Origin: a virus
Direction: 5' to 3' (one strand)
Length of the DNA: 39,598 nucleotides
IMG/VR virus record: IMGVR_UViG_3300033985_000112
Span: 1 to 39,598 of that record
Notes under the pieces: model-generated
Databases searched by the model: none
What the model was told of the DNA's origin: nothing
Seen by the model: the letters and a program-made list of their open reading frames with translations, nothing else
Part shown: in pieces, positions 14,724 to 22,734 of the stretch
Position numbering within the stretch: the stretch's first letter is position 1
Layout: each line of letters begins with the position of its first letter
Translations under genes and position numbers: made by a program

Positions 14724-14903
14724 GTGAGCCTTGAAAAAGATATATTCACAATGCTTGTTCAAAAAGCCCTGGAGGAACTCCGGCAGGCGGAGCAGAACTT
14801 TGAGAACGCCGATCCGGAGTTCAGGGAAGCGGCAATATTAGAACTTCTGGCAAAGCAAAAGAAACTTGACGTATTGATACGGAAGGCGAAGGAGTGCGCG
14901 TGA
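14724..14903 (+). CDS. Small helical protein
   Basis: 59 residues, GTG with CAGGAGGG upstream. One long amphipathic helix region with an alternating Glu/Leu pattern (LVQKALEELRQAEQNFENAD). The TGA overlaps the next ATG. No family recognised. Confidence 0.55.
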   Translation: MSLEKDIFTMLVQKALEELRQAEQNFENADPEFREAAILELLAKQKKLDVLIRKAKECA

Positions 14904-15088
14904 TGGCAAAACTGAAAGAAAAAGAAATACAACAACGAATACAATTATATGAACAAGGATATTCGATTGACGAAATAGCAAAAAAGTGCGGCATCCAAAA
15001 GGCTTCAATTAGAAACTGGTTAAGAATAAGAGGATATAAGATAGAAGGCTGCCCCATGGAAAAAGCCTTGATGAGGTGGCAGCATTAA
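14903..15088 (+). CDS. Small HTH (resolvase/transposase-type) protein
   Basis: 61 residues, ATG overlapping the previous TGA, AAGGAG upstream. KEIQQRIQLYEQGYSIDEIA then KKCGIQKASIRNWLRIRGYK is a homeodomain-like HTH of the kind used by transposases and phage regulators. The frame ends at 15088, but the -1 frame stays open to 15165 after an A5 run at 15059-15063, so the original protein may have been about 36 residues longer (see findings). Confidence 0.6.
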   Translation: MAKLKEKEIQQRIQLYEQGYSIDEIAKKCGIQKASIRNWLRIRGYKIEGCPMEKALMRWQH

Positions 15089-15161
15089 TCATGCACTTAG
15101 CAAGACAAGGAGAAATATCAAGACGGGCGGGTGGAGTATTTGGGAAAGAGGTTGAGAAAGC

Positions 15162-15581
15162 ATGAAGATAAAGCTTTTGGATGAACACTGCCGGCCATAT
15201 AGAGCATATCCGACCGACAGCGGCCTTGACCTTCGGGCAAGGCTTGATGATAGCATATGGCTACAACCGATGGACCATGTGACAATTCCGACTGGGATTG
15301 CGATAGAGCTTGAGCCAGGATATGAAGCGCAAATAAGACCGAGAAGCAGTTTAAATAAACTCGGGATAATAATGCCTTTTGGGACTGTGGATAATTCTTA
15401 CCGGGGAGAGTTGAAAGTAGTTTTGATAAACACAAGCATGCAAAGATACGAAGTAAAACCATATGACCGCATAGCCCAATTGGTTATCGCCCCGGTGTAT
15501 ATACCGGACTTTGAATATGTTGAGGAATTGAGCCAGACAGAAAGGGGAGAAAGTGGCTTTGGCAGCACTGGGAGGTTTTAA
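15162..15581 (+). CDS. dut: dUTP diphosphatase
   Basis: 139 residues, all five trimeric dUTPase motifs present: DSGLDLRA (I), PRSSL (II), GTVDNSYRGELKVVLIN (III, with the catalytic Asp), RIAQLVIAP (IV) and RGESGFGSTG (V). Hydrolyses dUTP to dUMP and PPi, keeping uracil out of phage DNA and feeding dTMP synthesis. Length is normal for the family. Start ATG follows AGAGG; it lies between small early genes and the RusA-like gene. Confidence 0.95.
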   Translation: MKIKLLDEHCRPYRAYPTDSGLDLRARLDDSIWLQPMDHVTIPTGIAIELEPGYEAQIRPRSSLNKLGIIMPFGTVDNSYRGELKVVLINTSMQRYEVKPYDRIAQLVIAPVYIPDFEYVEELSQTERGESGFGSTGRF

Positions 15582-15678
15582 TAATAAAATGTTGTTTCCA
15601 ACAAACAGTAAAGACAATAGCAAAATTTTAAGATTAGCTGAAATTGCAGATGCGGAGATGAGGGAAAATGAAGGAAAA

Positions 15679-16038
15679 ATGAAGTACAAAATCATTATCC
15701 CCGGCAGGCCGATGCCGAAAGATAGACCAAGATTCTCCCGGAACGGAAAAAAATATCTTGTGTATACCACGGAAGCGACACGCAAATTTGAGAGGTATGT
15801 TGGGTATAAAGCCCTGGATGTGTTTCGGGGGAAGCCGTTGACCCGAGAGATAGCCATGAATATAAAACTATATTTCAAAGACAATAGATTCCCCGACATC
15901 GACAATTGTTTAAAGTCGCTTCTAGACGGCCTGCAAGGGACCGCTTTTGAAAATGACCGGCAGGTAAAAAGAGTTAGCGTCGAGAGATTCCAGGATGAAA
16001 ACGAGAGGGCAGAAATTGAGATTGAGGAGGTCGGGTAA
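15679..16038 (+). CDS. rusA: RusA-like Holliday junction resolvase
   Basis: 119 residues from the ATG at 15679 (GAAGGA upstream; an in-frame ATG at 15658 is an alternative). IIIPGRPMPKDRPRF at the start and FPDIDNCLKSLLDGLQGTAF with NDRQV later are the RusA signature, with Asp residues that bind magnesium. It would resolve branched DNA from replication and recombination before packaging. Confidence 0.9.
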   Translation: MKYKIIIPGRPMPKDRPRFSRNGKKYLVYTTEATRKFERYVGYKALDVFRGKPLTREIAMNIKLYFKDNRFPDIDNCLKSLLDGLQGTAFENDRQVKRVSVERFQDENERAEIEIEEVG

Positions 16039-16039
16039 G

Positions 16040-16282
16040 ATGACCATCGATGAAGTGAAAAACAAAATTGATAAGAGCAAAGAAAAGTATTTCAAGCTCC
16101 TTCATAAGGAAAAGCAGGACGAAAAAACTCGGCTGAAAAGGTTGCAACTTGCAACGGAAATAGGTTTCTGGATCGAGGAAAAACATCGTATCGAGGAGGC
16201 CATGTATCGTGGAGAAACTGGTCTGGCGCATGGTGATAGCAACGATGGCAGGAAAAAAGCAAACGGTATGGGACCTGTATGA
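16040..16282 (+). CDS. Small coiled-coil protein
   Basis: 80 residues from the ATG at 16040, GAGGAGG upstream. Lys/Glu-rich helix (VKNKIDKSKEKYFKLLHKEK) with a heptad-like pattern over the first 60 residues. Unknown. Overlaps the next gene. Confidence 0.55.
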   Translation: MTIDEVKNKIDKSKEKYFKLLHKEKQDEKTRLKRLQLATEIGFWIEEKHRIEEAMYRGETGLAHGDSNDGRKKANGMGPV

Positions 16283-16370
16283 GAAGTATTTGCGGAAGAC
16301 GAGGCTATACATCACAATCAAAGAATATACCGACTGGAGGCGGGAGCTTGGAAGAAAAAGAACTGCATGA
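16209..16370 (+). CDS. Small basic phage protein
   Basis: 53 residues, GTG with GAGGAGG 9 bp upstream; an internal ATG at 16230 is possible. WDLYEKYLRKTRLYITIKEY then TDWRRELGRKRTA is rich in Trp, Tyr and Arg. Similar short basic frames occur before late regulators in related phages, function unknown. Confidence 0.5.
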   Translation: MEKLVWRMVIATMAGKKQTVWDLYEKYLRKTRLYITIKEYTDWRRELGRKRTA

Positions 16371-16488
16371 AAAAGAACGCCGGCTGCTGGAATTCATCCG
16401 GCAGCTGGGGTATGGGGAATTAGTGATCAAGGTGCAGGATGGGTTGCCGGTCATGGTGGAGGAAGGAGTCAAAAAGACTAAGTTATAG
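16348..16488 (+). CDS. Small protein
   Basis: 46 residues, TTG start with GGAGGCGGGAGC just upstream. EEKELHEKERRLLEFIRQLG then YGELVIKVQDGLPVMVEEGV suggests a helix followed by a beta hairpin, as in short DNA-binding or regulatory proteins. Not recognised. Confidence 0.5.
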   Translation: MEEKELHEKERRLLEFIRQLGYGELVIKVQDGLPVMVEEGVKKTKL

Positions 16489-16525
16489 AGACGCATTCTG
16501 TAAATGTTGCGAAGGAGAGAGAATT

Positions 16526-16702
16526 ATGGTTAAATGCAAATTCTGCGATGAAAATGCTTCATACGGAAATAAATCAATTTACAGAAATAGAGAAGTAGAC
16601 ATATACATTGTAGGCAAGATGCTATATATATTAAAGATTGGTAAAGCAAATGCAGACAAGGTTAGTATTAGGTTTTGCCCCCAATGTGGGCGTAAGCTAT
16701 GA
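16526..16702 (+). CDS. Small zinc-ribbon protein
   Basis: 58 residues, ATG with GAAGGAGAG upstream. CKFCDENA near the start and FCPQCGRKL at the end form a CxxC...CxxC zinc ribbon around a beta core. Function unknown. Confidence 0.65.
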   Translation: MVKCKFCDENASYGNKSIYRNREVDIYIVGKMLYILKIGKANADKVSIRFCPQCGRKL

Positions 16703-16736
16703 CGCATCACAAAGAAAATGTGAAGGAGGGGAAGTA

Positions 16737-16907
16737 TTGAAGCCAAACGGTGTAACAGATGAGAACATAGAAAATCAGCTTATTGATGCTTTAGAGAAAG
16801 CGATACAACTCATCTTTGACATGTCTATTAGAAAAGTGGCCGTGCCATACGACACAATAACTCGGTGGCAAAATTTAATCGAATATGCGAGAAAGGGAAA
16901 TGTTTAA
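16737..16907 (+). CDS. Small helical protein
   Basis: 56 residues, TTG start with GAAGGAGGGG upstream. NQLIDALEKAIQLIFDMSIR is a likely amphipathic helix. A terminator hairpin follows 22 bp downstream, so it is probably the last gene of this transcript segment. Confidence 0.5.
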   Translation: MKPNGVTDENIENQLIDALEKAIQLIFDMSIRKVAVPYDTITRWQNLIEYARKGNV

Positions 16908-16929
16908 ATATGCTGACCGGAAATACCGG

Positions 16930-16960
16930 AGGCACTTCGAGAAATCGGGGTGCCTTTTTC
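16930..16960 (+). terminator. Intrinsic terminator
   Basis: AGGCAC (16930-16935) pairs with GTGCCT (16950-16955), followed by TTTTT. It lies between the small-gene cluster and the late-regulator pair. Confidence 0.65.
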
Positions 16961-16980
16961 TTATGCGGGAGGGGAAGGTG

Positions 16981-17139
16981 ATGCGGGAGCAGGAGTTTGA
17001 CGACTGGCTTCGGGAGCAGGAGAAACGGCGGCCAAGGACAAAGATGCCGCCAAAGGTGCTAAAGATAATTATGGAGGAACCGCCATTACCGGGGAGAGCG
17101 GGACTTTTGCCGGGGGAGGATGAGGAAGATGTTTTATGA
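16981..17139 (+). CDS. Small acidic/proline-containing protein before the late regulator
   Basis: 52 residues from the ATG at 16981, with GGAGGGGAAGG upstream; upstream in-frame ATGs at 16885 and 16900 would span the terminator. EFDDWLREQEKRRPRTKMPP then PLPGRAGLLPGEDEEDVL. Overlaps the sigma-like gene by 11 bp. Unknown. Confidence 0.45.
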   Translation: MREQEFDDWLREQEKRRPRTKMPPKVLKIIMEEPPLPGRAGLLPGEDEEDVL

Positions 17140-17593
17140 AGAATTAGCCAAAGAATATCGCAAGACATTACGAAGCATACGAAAAGCAAGAATGAAAAAG
17201 GATCCTATACTCGATAAGCACGACCGTGAGATCCTAGCTGAGATGGAATCATCCACAGAATGGACTTTACAATACCTAGAGCTGGAGCATGAACCAGGAT
17301 TAAGGCGGGGGATTCACAGGCGGAGCCGACAGCAAAGGGAAGTTCTCCTGGGGGATATGGAATATATGGCCACGGCAAAAAGCCTTTATAGCACATCTGG
17401 AAAGTTTGCAGATCCGGAGAAAGTGAAGAAATTGGAGCGGGCCCTGGCGCAATTGAGTGAGAGAGAGCGGGAAGTTTTTGAGTTGGTGGTGGGGCAATGT
17501 TTTAGTCAGTACGAGGCGGCGAGGATGCTGGGGATATCCAGGCCATCAGTGCAGGTATATTTGAAAAGGGCGAAGAAAAAAATTATTTCTTAG
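17129..17593 (+). CDS. Sigma-70 region 4-like late transcription regulator
   Basis: 154 residues from the ATG at 17129, GGAGGATGAGGAAG upstream. The last 55 residues are a sigma region 4 HTH: LAQLSEREREVFELVVGQCF, SQYEAARMLGISRPSVQVYL, KRAKKKI. The N-terminal part is charged and helical. Proteins of this layout (ArpU/RinA-like or sigma-like) activate late packaging and structural genes in Firmicute phages. It stands at the end of the early region and before the structural block, as expected. Confidence 0.8.
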   Translation: MFYEELAKEYRKTLRSIRKARMKKDPILDKHDREILAEMESSTEWTLQYLELEHEPGLRRGIHRRSRQQREVLLGDMEYMATAKSLYSTSGKFADPEKVKKLERALAQLSEREREVFELVVGQCFSQYEAARMLGISRPSVQVYLKRAKKKIIS

Positions 17594-17651
17594 GTTTGTC
17601 ATCCATTTGCCACTTATAGGTGAAGGGTGATTTTTGTATGTGATAAAATTT

Positions 17652-17687
17652 TTCGACAATGGCAGGACTTCCCTCTCGAACGTCGAA
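17652..17687. promoter_or_regulatory. TTCGAC...GTCGAA inverted repeat
   Basis: TTCGAC (17652-17657) and GTCGAA (17682-17687) flank 24 bp in the gap after the late regulator. Half-site spacing is about three helical turns. It could be the target of the late regulator, or another operator; no good sigma-A promoter is visible here. Confidence 0.35.
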
Positions 17688-17714
17688 GTAGAACGGGGAA
17701 GGGAGGGGAGAAGG

Positions 17715-17870
17715 ATGGCTGGGTTTGATAGAGATACAAATATAGAATCAATAAAGAAAATTGTATTTAATATGGGCATAAAAATTGATGAAATAAATGT
17801 AGCTATTAATGATATATCGAAGAAAATGGATATAATTATTGAAATGTTAAAAAACAATAAGAATAATTAG
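17715..17870 (+). CDS. Small coiled-coil protein
   Basis: 51 residues from the ATG at 17715, with GGGAGGGGAGAAGG upstream. FDRDTNIESIKKIVFNMGIK then an Ile/Asn/Lys-rich helix to the end. A terminator follows at once. Unknown. Confidence 0.5.
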   Translation: MAGFDRDTNIESIKKIVFNMGIKIDEINVAINDISKKMDIIIEMLKNNKNN

Positions 17871-17889
17871 AGCCTTAGGGCTCTTTTTT
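17869..17889 (+). terminator. Intrinsic terminator
   Basis: AGAGCC TTA GGGCTCT followed by TTTTTT. It ends the early transcript just before the convergent hicAB cassette. Confidence 0.8.
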
Positions 17890-17914
17890 CATGCCCCAAA
17901 ATAAAAAGAGGCCA

Positions 17915-18325
17915 TTACGGCCTGTCGTGTATACCTAAATGTTCTTTTAATGCTGATTGAAGCAATTGAGAGAAGTTAACATTCTTTTCTTCAGCTAAGG
18001 ATTTTAGCCATTGAGGCATAGTTACAGTTGTTTTAACCGTTGCAGATTCTATAGCATTGCGGTATAAAGGCATGTAAACTTCAACCAGTAATGGAATTTC
18101 ATTTGAATCTAATTTTAAATTATTGATAGATGAAGGAGAAGGGATATCAATGCCATCTTCCTCCATACCGAACAGATGAAGTGCTAAAGCTTCTTTGGCG
18201 TTTTTAACGGCCTCATCCATATTTTTAGCGTTAGACACACAACCGGGCAGATCGGGGAATGTAATGCCGATATTATCTTCATATTGAGTTAAAATAGCAG
18301 GGAAAACATAAATATCCTTTTTCAT
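17915..18325 (-). CDS. hicB: HicB-type antitoxin
   Basis: 136 residues, ATG with AAAGGAGG upstream. N-terminal HicB fold (YVFPAILTQYEDNIGITFPD, then LPGCVSNAKNMDEAVKNAKE), C-terminal ribbon-helix-helix (TVKTTVTMPQWLKSLAEEKN, then FSQLLQSALKEHL). It should neutralise HicA and, with the RHH domain, bind the operator upstream of hicA. Encoded 40 bp after hicA in the usual toxin-first order, opposite to the phage late genes. Confidence 0.9.
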   Translation of the reverse strand: MKKDIYVFPAILTQYEDNIGITFPDLPGCVSNAKNMDEAVKNAKEALALHLFGMEEDGIDIPSPSSINNLKLDSNEIPLLVEVYMPLYRNAIESATVKTTVTMPQWLKSLAEEKNVNFSQLLQSALKEHLGIHDRP

Positions 18326-18365
18326 GACGATACCTCCTTTTAGGTTTTCAGGGGAAAGTCAGGGA

Positions 18366-18557
18366 TTAGTTGAATTTAATCCCTGTTTGTTTTTCGATGC
18401 TTTTTAAGTTTTTTATTCCTAAATCCTTGACCGGATGTCTGATTGTTGTCAACCTATGGCCGTCTGTGTATTGGTAGTGGTCTCCAACTATTCTTTTTAA
18501 GTACCATCCGTTTTGTTCGAGTATTTTAATTACTTCTCTTGATGAGTAAGACTTCAT
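18366..18557 (-). CDS. hicA: HicA-type mRNA interferase toxin
   Basis: 63 residues, the normal length. ILEQNGWYLKRIVGDHYQYT then TIRHPVKDLGIKNLKSIEKQ shows the dsRBD-like HicA fold with the catalytic His in GDHYQY. It would cleave mRNA when HicB is lost. ATG with CAGGAGGG upstream. As a cassette in a prophage it may stabilise lysogeny or abort infection by other phages. Confidence 0.92.
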   Translation of the reverse strand: MKSYSSREVIKILEQNGWYLKRIVGDHYQYTDGHRLTTIRHPVKDLGIKNLKSIEKQTGIKFN

Positions 18558-18580
18558 TTACTTTCCCTCCTGACGATTAC

Positions 18581-18609
18581 ATTATAACACGTCTTATAAG
18601 ATGTGTCCA
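18581..18609 (-). promoter_or_regulatory. hicAB promoter
   Basis: TGGACA (18609-18604) and TATAAT (18586-18581) on the minus strand, 17-bp spacing, just upstream of the hicA ribosome site. Confidence 0.7.
18587..18606. promoter_or_regulatory. hicAB operator palindrome
   Basis: ACACGTCTTATAAGATGTGT is a 20-bp palindrome broken only at one pair. It fills the spacer between the -35 and -10 boxes of the hicAB promoter, the expected place for HicB autorepression. Confidence 0.7.
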
Positions 18610-18650
18610 TAGTTATATAAAAATATTTTGTAGTTTTTGGAGTTGATACA

Positions 18651-19031
18651 ATGGCGCTGAAGAAAACATGCCTTGGATGCGGGCAGATAATAGATTTCAA
18701 CCAGAAATATTGTAATAAATGCCAACAAGAATACGAAGCAAGACAGAAAGAGAAACAGAAGAAATATGATGATGAAATAAGATATAAGCGCGACAAAAAA
18801 TATCACGACTTTTATAATAGCCCTGAATGGGAGAGGATAAGACAGGCGGTTATAGCAAGAGATCATGCCTTGTGTCAGGATTGCTTAAAAGAACACAGGA
18901 TAAAGCTTTATGATACAGTGCATCATATAGAGCCTATCAAAACTAACTGGAATAAAAGATTAAATATAGATAATCTTGTATGCCTGTGTGAGAGTTGTCA
19001 TCAAGAACGACATAAAGCGATGAAGGGGTAG
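18651..19031 (+). CDS. HNH endonuclease of the packaging module
   Basis: 126 residues. N-terminal zinc ribbon (CLGCGQ ... CNKCQQ), basic helix, then HNH domain: YNSPEWERIRQAVIARDHAL, CQDC, TVHHIEPIKTNWN, LVCLCESCHQERHK. Such phage HNH proteins lie next to terminase genes and help the terminase cut concatemers in cos-type phages. Position directly before the small terminase gene agrees. Confidence 0.9.
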   Translation: MALKKTCLGCGQIIDFNQKYCNKCQQEYEARQKEKQKKYDDEIRYKRDKKYHDFYNSPEWERIRQAVIARDHALCQDCLKEHRIKLYDTVHHIEPIKTNWNKRLNIDNLVCLCESCHQERHKAMKG

Positions 19032-19135
19032 GGGCATGGAAAAAGTTTCAAGCAATTCCTGAAGACCGGCGAGCGCAGTTTCGCTTTGAAAAAAATCCCG
19101 AAATGGGCGCCTTAGTCTTAGGAGGTGAAGGCAAC

Positions 19136-19603
19136 GTGGCAAGGCCGTGTAAAAGCGTCAAAACGATGAGTAAAAATTTAACTAAAGAGGAAAAAACAGT
19201 AAGGCAAAACACAGAACACTTGCTCAGGGGCGGTGTTGACAAAATTGTCCCTCCCAAGCATCTGAATGCAAAGCAAAAGAAAATTTTTAAGTATATTGTG
19301 CAGGAATTTGAAGCTAGTCAGATTTTAGGCAATCTTGATATATACATTTTGGCTCAGGCCGCTATTGCAATCGACAGATTGCAAGAAATAGAGAAACTTA
19401 TTAACCAGGATGCGAGCAGACTGTTTGATAAAGATTTATTGAGCGCTAAAGAGAAATATACCAAAGATTTTTTCCGATGCTGCAATGAATTAAGCCTGTC
19501 GCCGCAAAGCAGGGCCAAATTAGGCAATATCAATTTGCAGATTAAACAGCAGCAGGAAGATCCGCTGCTTAAAGTATTGGCTGGTGGCAAAAATGCTGTT
19601 TGA
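19136..19603 (+). CDS. terS: Terminase small subunit, P27 family
   Basis: 155 residues, GTG at 19136 chosen because AGGAGGTGAAGG precedes it. VPPKHLNAKQKKIFKYIVQE then NLDIYILAQAAIAIDRLQEI and the C-terminal LSPQSRAKLGNINLQ are P27-family features. It recognises phage DNA and positions the large subunit. The frame is open for about 34 codons upstream without a good start. It overlaps the large terminase gene by 20 bp. Confidence 0.88.
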   Translation: MARPCKSVKTMSKNLTKEEKTVRQNTEHLLRGGVDKIVPPKHLNAKQKKIFKYIVQEFEASQILGNLDIYILAQAAIAIDRLQEIEKLINQDASRLFDKDLLSAKEKYTKDFFRCCNELSLSPQSRAKLGNINLQIKQQQEDPLLKVLAGGKNAV

Positions 19604-21293
19604 ACAAGCGCAACGTTATGCAATTGACGTTGTAAGCGGCAAAGAAATCACGACCAAAGAAGTTAAAAAGCAATGCGAGTGGTTTCTTGCCGACTTAAAA
19701 AAACAACATAATGAGGAATATCCTTATTATTTTGATGAAGACGAACTGACAAAAATAGAAGGCATATTAAGCCTTCTTAATTTTGCAACCGGTTTGGGCG
19801 TAGTTGGAACGCCTATTTTATATGGTTTGTGGGATTTCCAGGCCTTTTTTTTAGCCAATATTTTTGGATGGAGATTTAAAGAAGATAAAGAAAAATACAG
19901 ATACAGAGATGCGACGCTGTATATAGCGAGAAAGAACGCCAAAACGTTCATCTGTGCGCTTATACTGATAATCTTGATGCTGATAGAAGATAAATATAGC
20001 GAATTTTATTCGATATGTCTGGATCGTGATCTTGCGGGCGAAGTAAAAAAAGCCATGACGCAAATCATAGAGGCCAGCCCTGCAATAAGCAAGCATTTTA
20101 AGCTGTCGGCCACTTTAAGCGGAAAAATAGTATGCAAATTGACAAACAGCTTTTACCAGGCCAGAACAGCCGAGGCAAGCAGGAACAATGCTATAAGACC
20201 TTCGGCTTTTATAGCAGATGAAATCGGGGCGTTTAGAGACTATCACAATATTAACGCCATGAAGACGGGGCAGTTGTCGGTTAAAAATCCTTTGCGGTTT
20301 AAACTGACTACTGCTTATCCTGAAAAAGACAGTATTATGTTTGAGGAACTCGACTACATCAGGAAGGTTTATGATGGCGTAATTGATGATGATAGAATGT
20401 TTGCATTGCTTTATTACGCGGAAGAAGAACATTTGTGGGATGACACAGGAATTTACCAGGCTAATCCGCTTAGGATAGAAGAAAATTACAACGAAATACG
20501 GGATAACCGAAAAGTAGCATTGGAGAAACCATCAGAGCGTATAGAATACCTTACAAAGCACATGAATGTGTTTGTTGACCAAAGCTATGAAGAAAAATAT
20601 ATTGACTTTAACTATTGGAAGAAATGCGAAGTGCCTTTAATAGACCTGCAAGGCAAAGAGGTTGTTGTAGGCGTTGATTTATCAATTTCCACTGACCTTA
20701 CGGCAGTTTCAATAATGTATAAAGAAAATGACATATATTATCTAACATCGCATGGCTTTTTGCCGGAAGGCAGTTTGGATAACAGGCGTGAAAAATTTGA
20801 TTATAGGCTGGCGGAGAAACAGGGATACTGCACTATCACAAAAGGCATGATAGTGAATTATACGCTGGTTGAGCAATATATAAGAGAAATTGAGGGTAAA
20901 TATAAATGTAAAATAAAATGCGTTGTATCGGATCCATACAACGCATTGCAGATGATGGAAAGCCTGTCCAAGGATTACGAAGTTATACTCATAAGACAAA
21001 CATATGCCAATTTAAGCCCCGCAATCAAGCAGTTTAGGGATGATGTTTATACAGGCAAAATACGATATGAGAAAAATAAATTGCTTGACTGGTGTATGAG
21101 TAATGTAACGACAATCAAAGGCAAGGCGAGCGATGATATTCTTTTGGCGAAAGAAAATAAAAACAAGACAAGAATTGACTTGGTGGTGGCAAGTATTTTT
21201 TGTTATACGCAATTATACCTACAAAAGAGTAATTCTATTGATATTAACAAGTACGCAACGGATGAATTTCTGTCGAAGCTGTGGGGTGTTTAA
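19584..21293 (+). CDS. terL: Terminase large subunit
   Basis: 569 residues, GTG at 19584 (or ATG at 19593). ATPase domain with Walker A ARKNAKT (115-121) and Walker B AFIADE (208-213); C-terminal RNase H-like nuclease with GVDLS (Asp365) and later acidic residues in VVSDPYNA. It packages DNA into proheads and cuts concatemers. The P27/HNH/HK97-portal context suggests cohesive-end packaging. Confidence 0.95.
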   Translation: MAKMLFEQAQRYAIDVVSGKEITTKEVKKQCEWFLADLKKQHNEEYPYYFDEDELTKIEGILSLLNFATGLGVVGTPILYGLWDFQAFFLANIFGWRFKEDKEKYRYRDATLYIARKNAKTFICALILIILMLIEDKYSEFYSICLDRDLAGEVKKAMTQIIEASPAISKHFKLSATLSGKIVCKLTNSFYQARTAEASRNNAIRPSAFIADEIGAFRDYHNINAMKTGQLSVKNPLRFKLTTAYPEKDSIMFEELDYIRKVYDGVIDDDRMFALLYYAEEEHLWDDTGIYQANPLRIEENYNEIRDNRKVALEKPSERIEYLTKHMNVFVDQSYEEKYIDFNYWKKCEVPLIDLQGKEVVVGVDLSISTDLTAVSIMYKENDIYYLTSHGFLPEGSLDNRREKFDYRLAEKQGYCTITKGMIVNYTLVEQYIREIEGKYKCKIKCVVSDPYNALQMMESLSKDYEVILIRQTYANLSPAIKQFRDDVYTGKIRYEKNKLLDWCMSNVTTIKGKASDDILLAKENKNKTRIDLVVASIFCYTQLYLQKSNSIDINKYATDEFLSKLWGV

Positions 21294-21464
21294 ATGAGAA
21301 AATTCATGTTGAATTATATCGAGGATATATTGATATTGAGTGGTTTAACGGTAATAATCGCAGCCACTTTTTTATTGTCAGAAATTGCTGGTTTATATTG
21401 TTTAGGAGCGGTCCTGTTTGGATTAGGCGTATATTTTTCAAAAAATCCGCCTGAAAGAAGGTGA
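21294..21464 (+). CDS. Small membrane protein
   Basis: 56 residues, ATG one base after the terminase stop. Two hydrophobic stretches (ILILSGLTVIIAATFLLS and AGLYCLGAVLFGLGVYF) predict two membrane helices with a short turn. Small membrane proteins at this place occur in some HK97-type modules; role unknown. Confidence 0.65.
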   Translation: MRKFMLNYIEDILILSGLTVIIAATFLLSEIAGLYCLGAVLFGLGVYFSKNPPERR

Positions 21465-21469
21465 TATAA

Positions 21470-22717
21470 TTGCTTTTTAGGAACAGGCGCAGGAAAATTA
21501 AGAATGCAGAGATCACGCCATACTGGTCGCCGGATTTTGATGAATTAATGACGTTTCTTGGCATTGCGTCGGATGACTTAAATGTGCATGGCAAAAATGC
21601 GTTGAAAGAGATAGTCGTATACGTATGTATTAAGATTTTAAGCGATACAATGTCAAAACTGCCATGCAAGATATATCAAGACAGCGGAGGCATAAGAAAA
21701 GCAACTGACCATTATCTTTATCCGCTGCTAAAATTACGACCTAACCCGTACATGAGCGCTTCTGACTTTTGGAAATGCCTTGAGGGCCAAAGAAATATAT
21801 ACGGCAATAGTTATGCCTGGCTTGATTTCGTGCAAAACGGTAAAAATGCCGGAAAAGTCCAGGGCATATATCCGCTGGACAGCACAAGAATGAGAATTTA
21901 CGTCGATGATGTCGGCCTTTTAAGTTCAAGAAACAGTATTTGGTATGTATATACCGACAATATGGGTAATCAATATAAGCTAAAATCTACTGATTTATTA
22001 CATTTTAAAGGGCTAACAACTGACGGATTGGTTGGCATAAGCCCTATTGAAGCACTCAAAAACAGCATAGAAAATGCTGCCGCCGCCGAACAATTCTTGA
22101 ACAACAGCTTCAAAAACGGCATGCAAACGGCAGGAATAATTAATTATGTCGGCGACTTAAGCCCGCAGGCGGAACAAACATTTAGAGAAAAGTTTGAGAA
22201 AATGTCGAGTGGTTTAGCGAATGCAAACCGAATAAGCCTGCTACCGATAGGATTTACTTATCAACCGATAGCAATAAAGCTTACGGATGCGCAATTCCTT
22301 GAGAACACACAGCTTACGGAAAGACAGATAGCAGCGGCATTCGGAATAAAGCTGCATCAGATCAATGACCTTGAAAAAGCGTCTTATGCGTCTACGAGTG
22401 AAGCAAATAGAGAGTTCTATGTAGATACTTTGATGGCCATTTTAACTATGTATGAGCAAGAGCTAACATATAAGCTTTTTTTGCCGCAGGAAATTATGGC
22501 AGGATATTATATAAAGTTCAATGCTGATGTGATTTTAAGAGGAGATATAAAAACACGGTATGAAGCTTATGCGACCGCAATCCAAAATGGCATTAAGACG
22601 CCAAATGAAGTCAGAGCTTTAGAAGAGGATCCACCGCTTGAAGGCGGGGATCAATTGTTGCTCAATGGGAATATGATACCTGCTACAATGGCGGGGAATC
22701 AGTATAACAAGAATTGA
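21470..22717 (+). CDS. Phage portal protein, HK97 family
   Basis: 415 residues, TTG start with AAGAAGGTGAT upstream. SPDFDELMTFLGIA, IKILSDTMSKLPCKIY, LLKLRPNPYMSASDFWKCLE, GLVGISPIEALKNSI and LLPIGFTYQPIAIKLTDAQF are typical of HK97/SPP1-like portals. It forms the dodecameric DNA entry channel. Positions 22240-22277 align with the CRISPR spacer at 39299-39336 at the protein level. Confidence 0.93.
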   Translation: MLFRNRRRKIKNAEITPYWSPDFDELMTFLGIASDDLNVHGKNALKEIVVYVCIKILSDTMSKLPCKIYQDSGGIRKATDHYLYPLLKLRPNPYMSASDFWKCLEGQRNIYGNSYAWLDFVQNGKNAGKVQGIYPLDSTRMRIYVDDVGLLSSRNSIWYVYTDNMGNQYKLKSTDLLHFKGLTTDGLVGISPIEALKNSIENAAAAEQFLNNSFKNGMQTAGIINYVGDLSPQAEQTFREKFEKMSSGLANANRISLLPIGFTYQPIAIKLTDAQFLENTQLTERQIAAAFGIKLHQINDLEKASYASTSEANREFYVDTLMAILTMYEQELTYKLFLPQEIMAGYYIKFNADVILRGDIKTRYEAYATAIQNGIKTPNEVRALEEDPPLEGGDQLLLNGNMIPATMAGNQYNKN

Positions 22718-22734
22718 GGGGGAGGTGAAGCAGA

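Noticed and set aside
19032-19135. Extra gene between HNH and small terminase
   Set aside because: The frame in phase with terS is open but lacks a start and ribosome site; the ATG at 19036 gives only eight codons.
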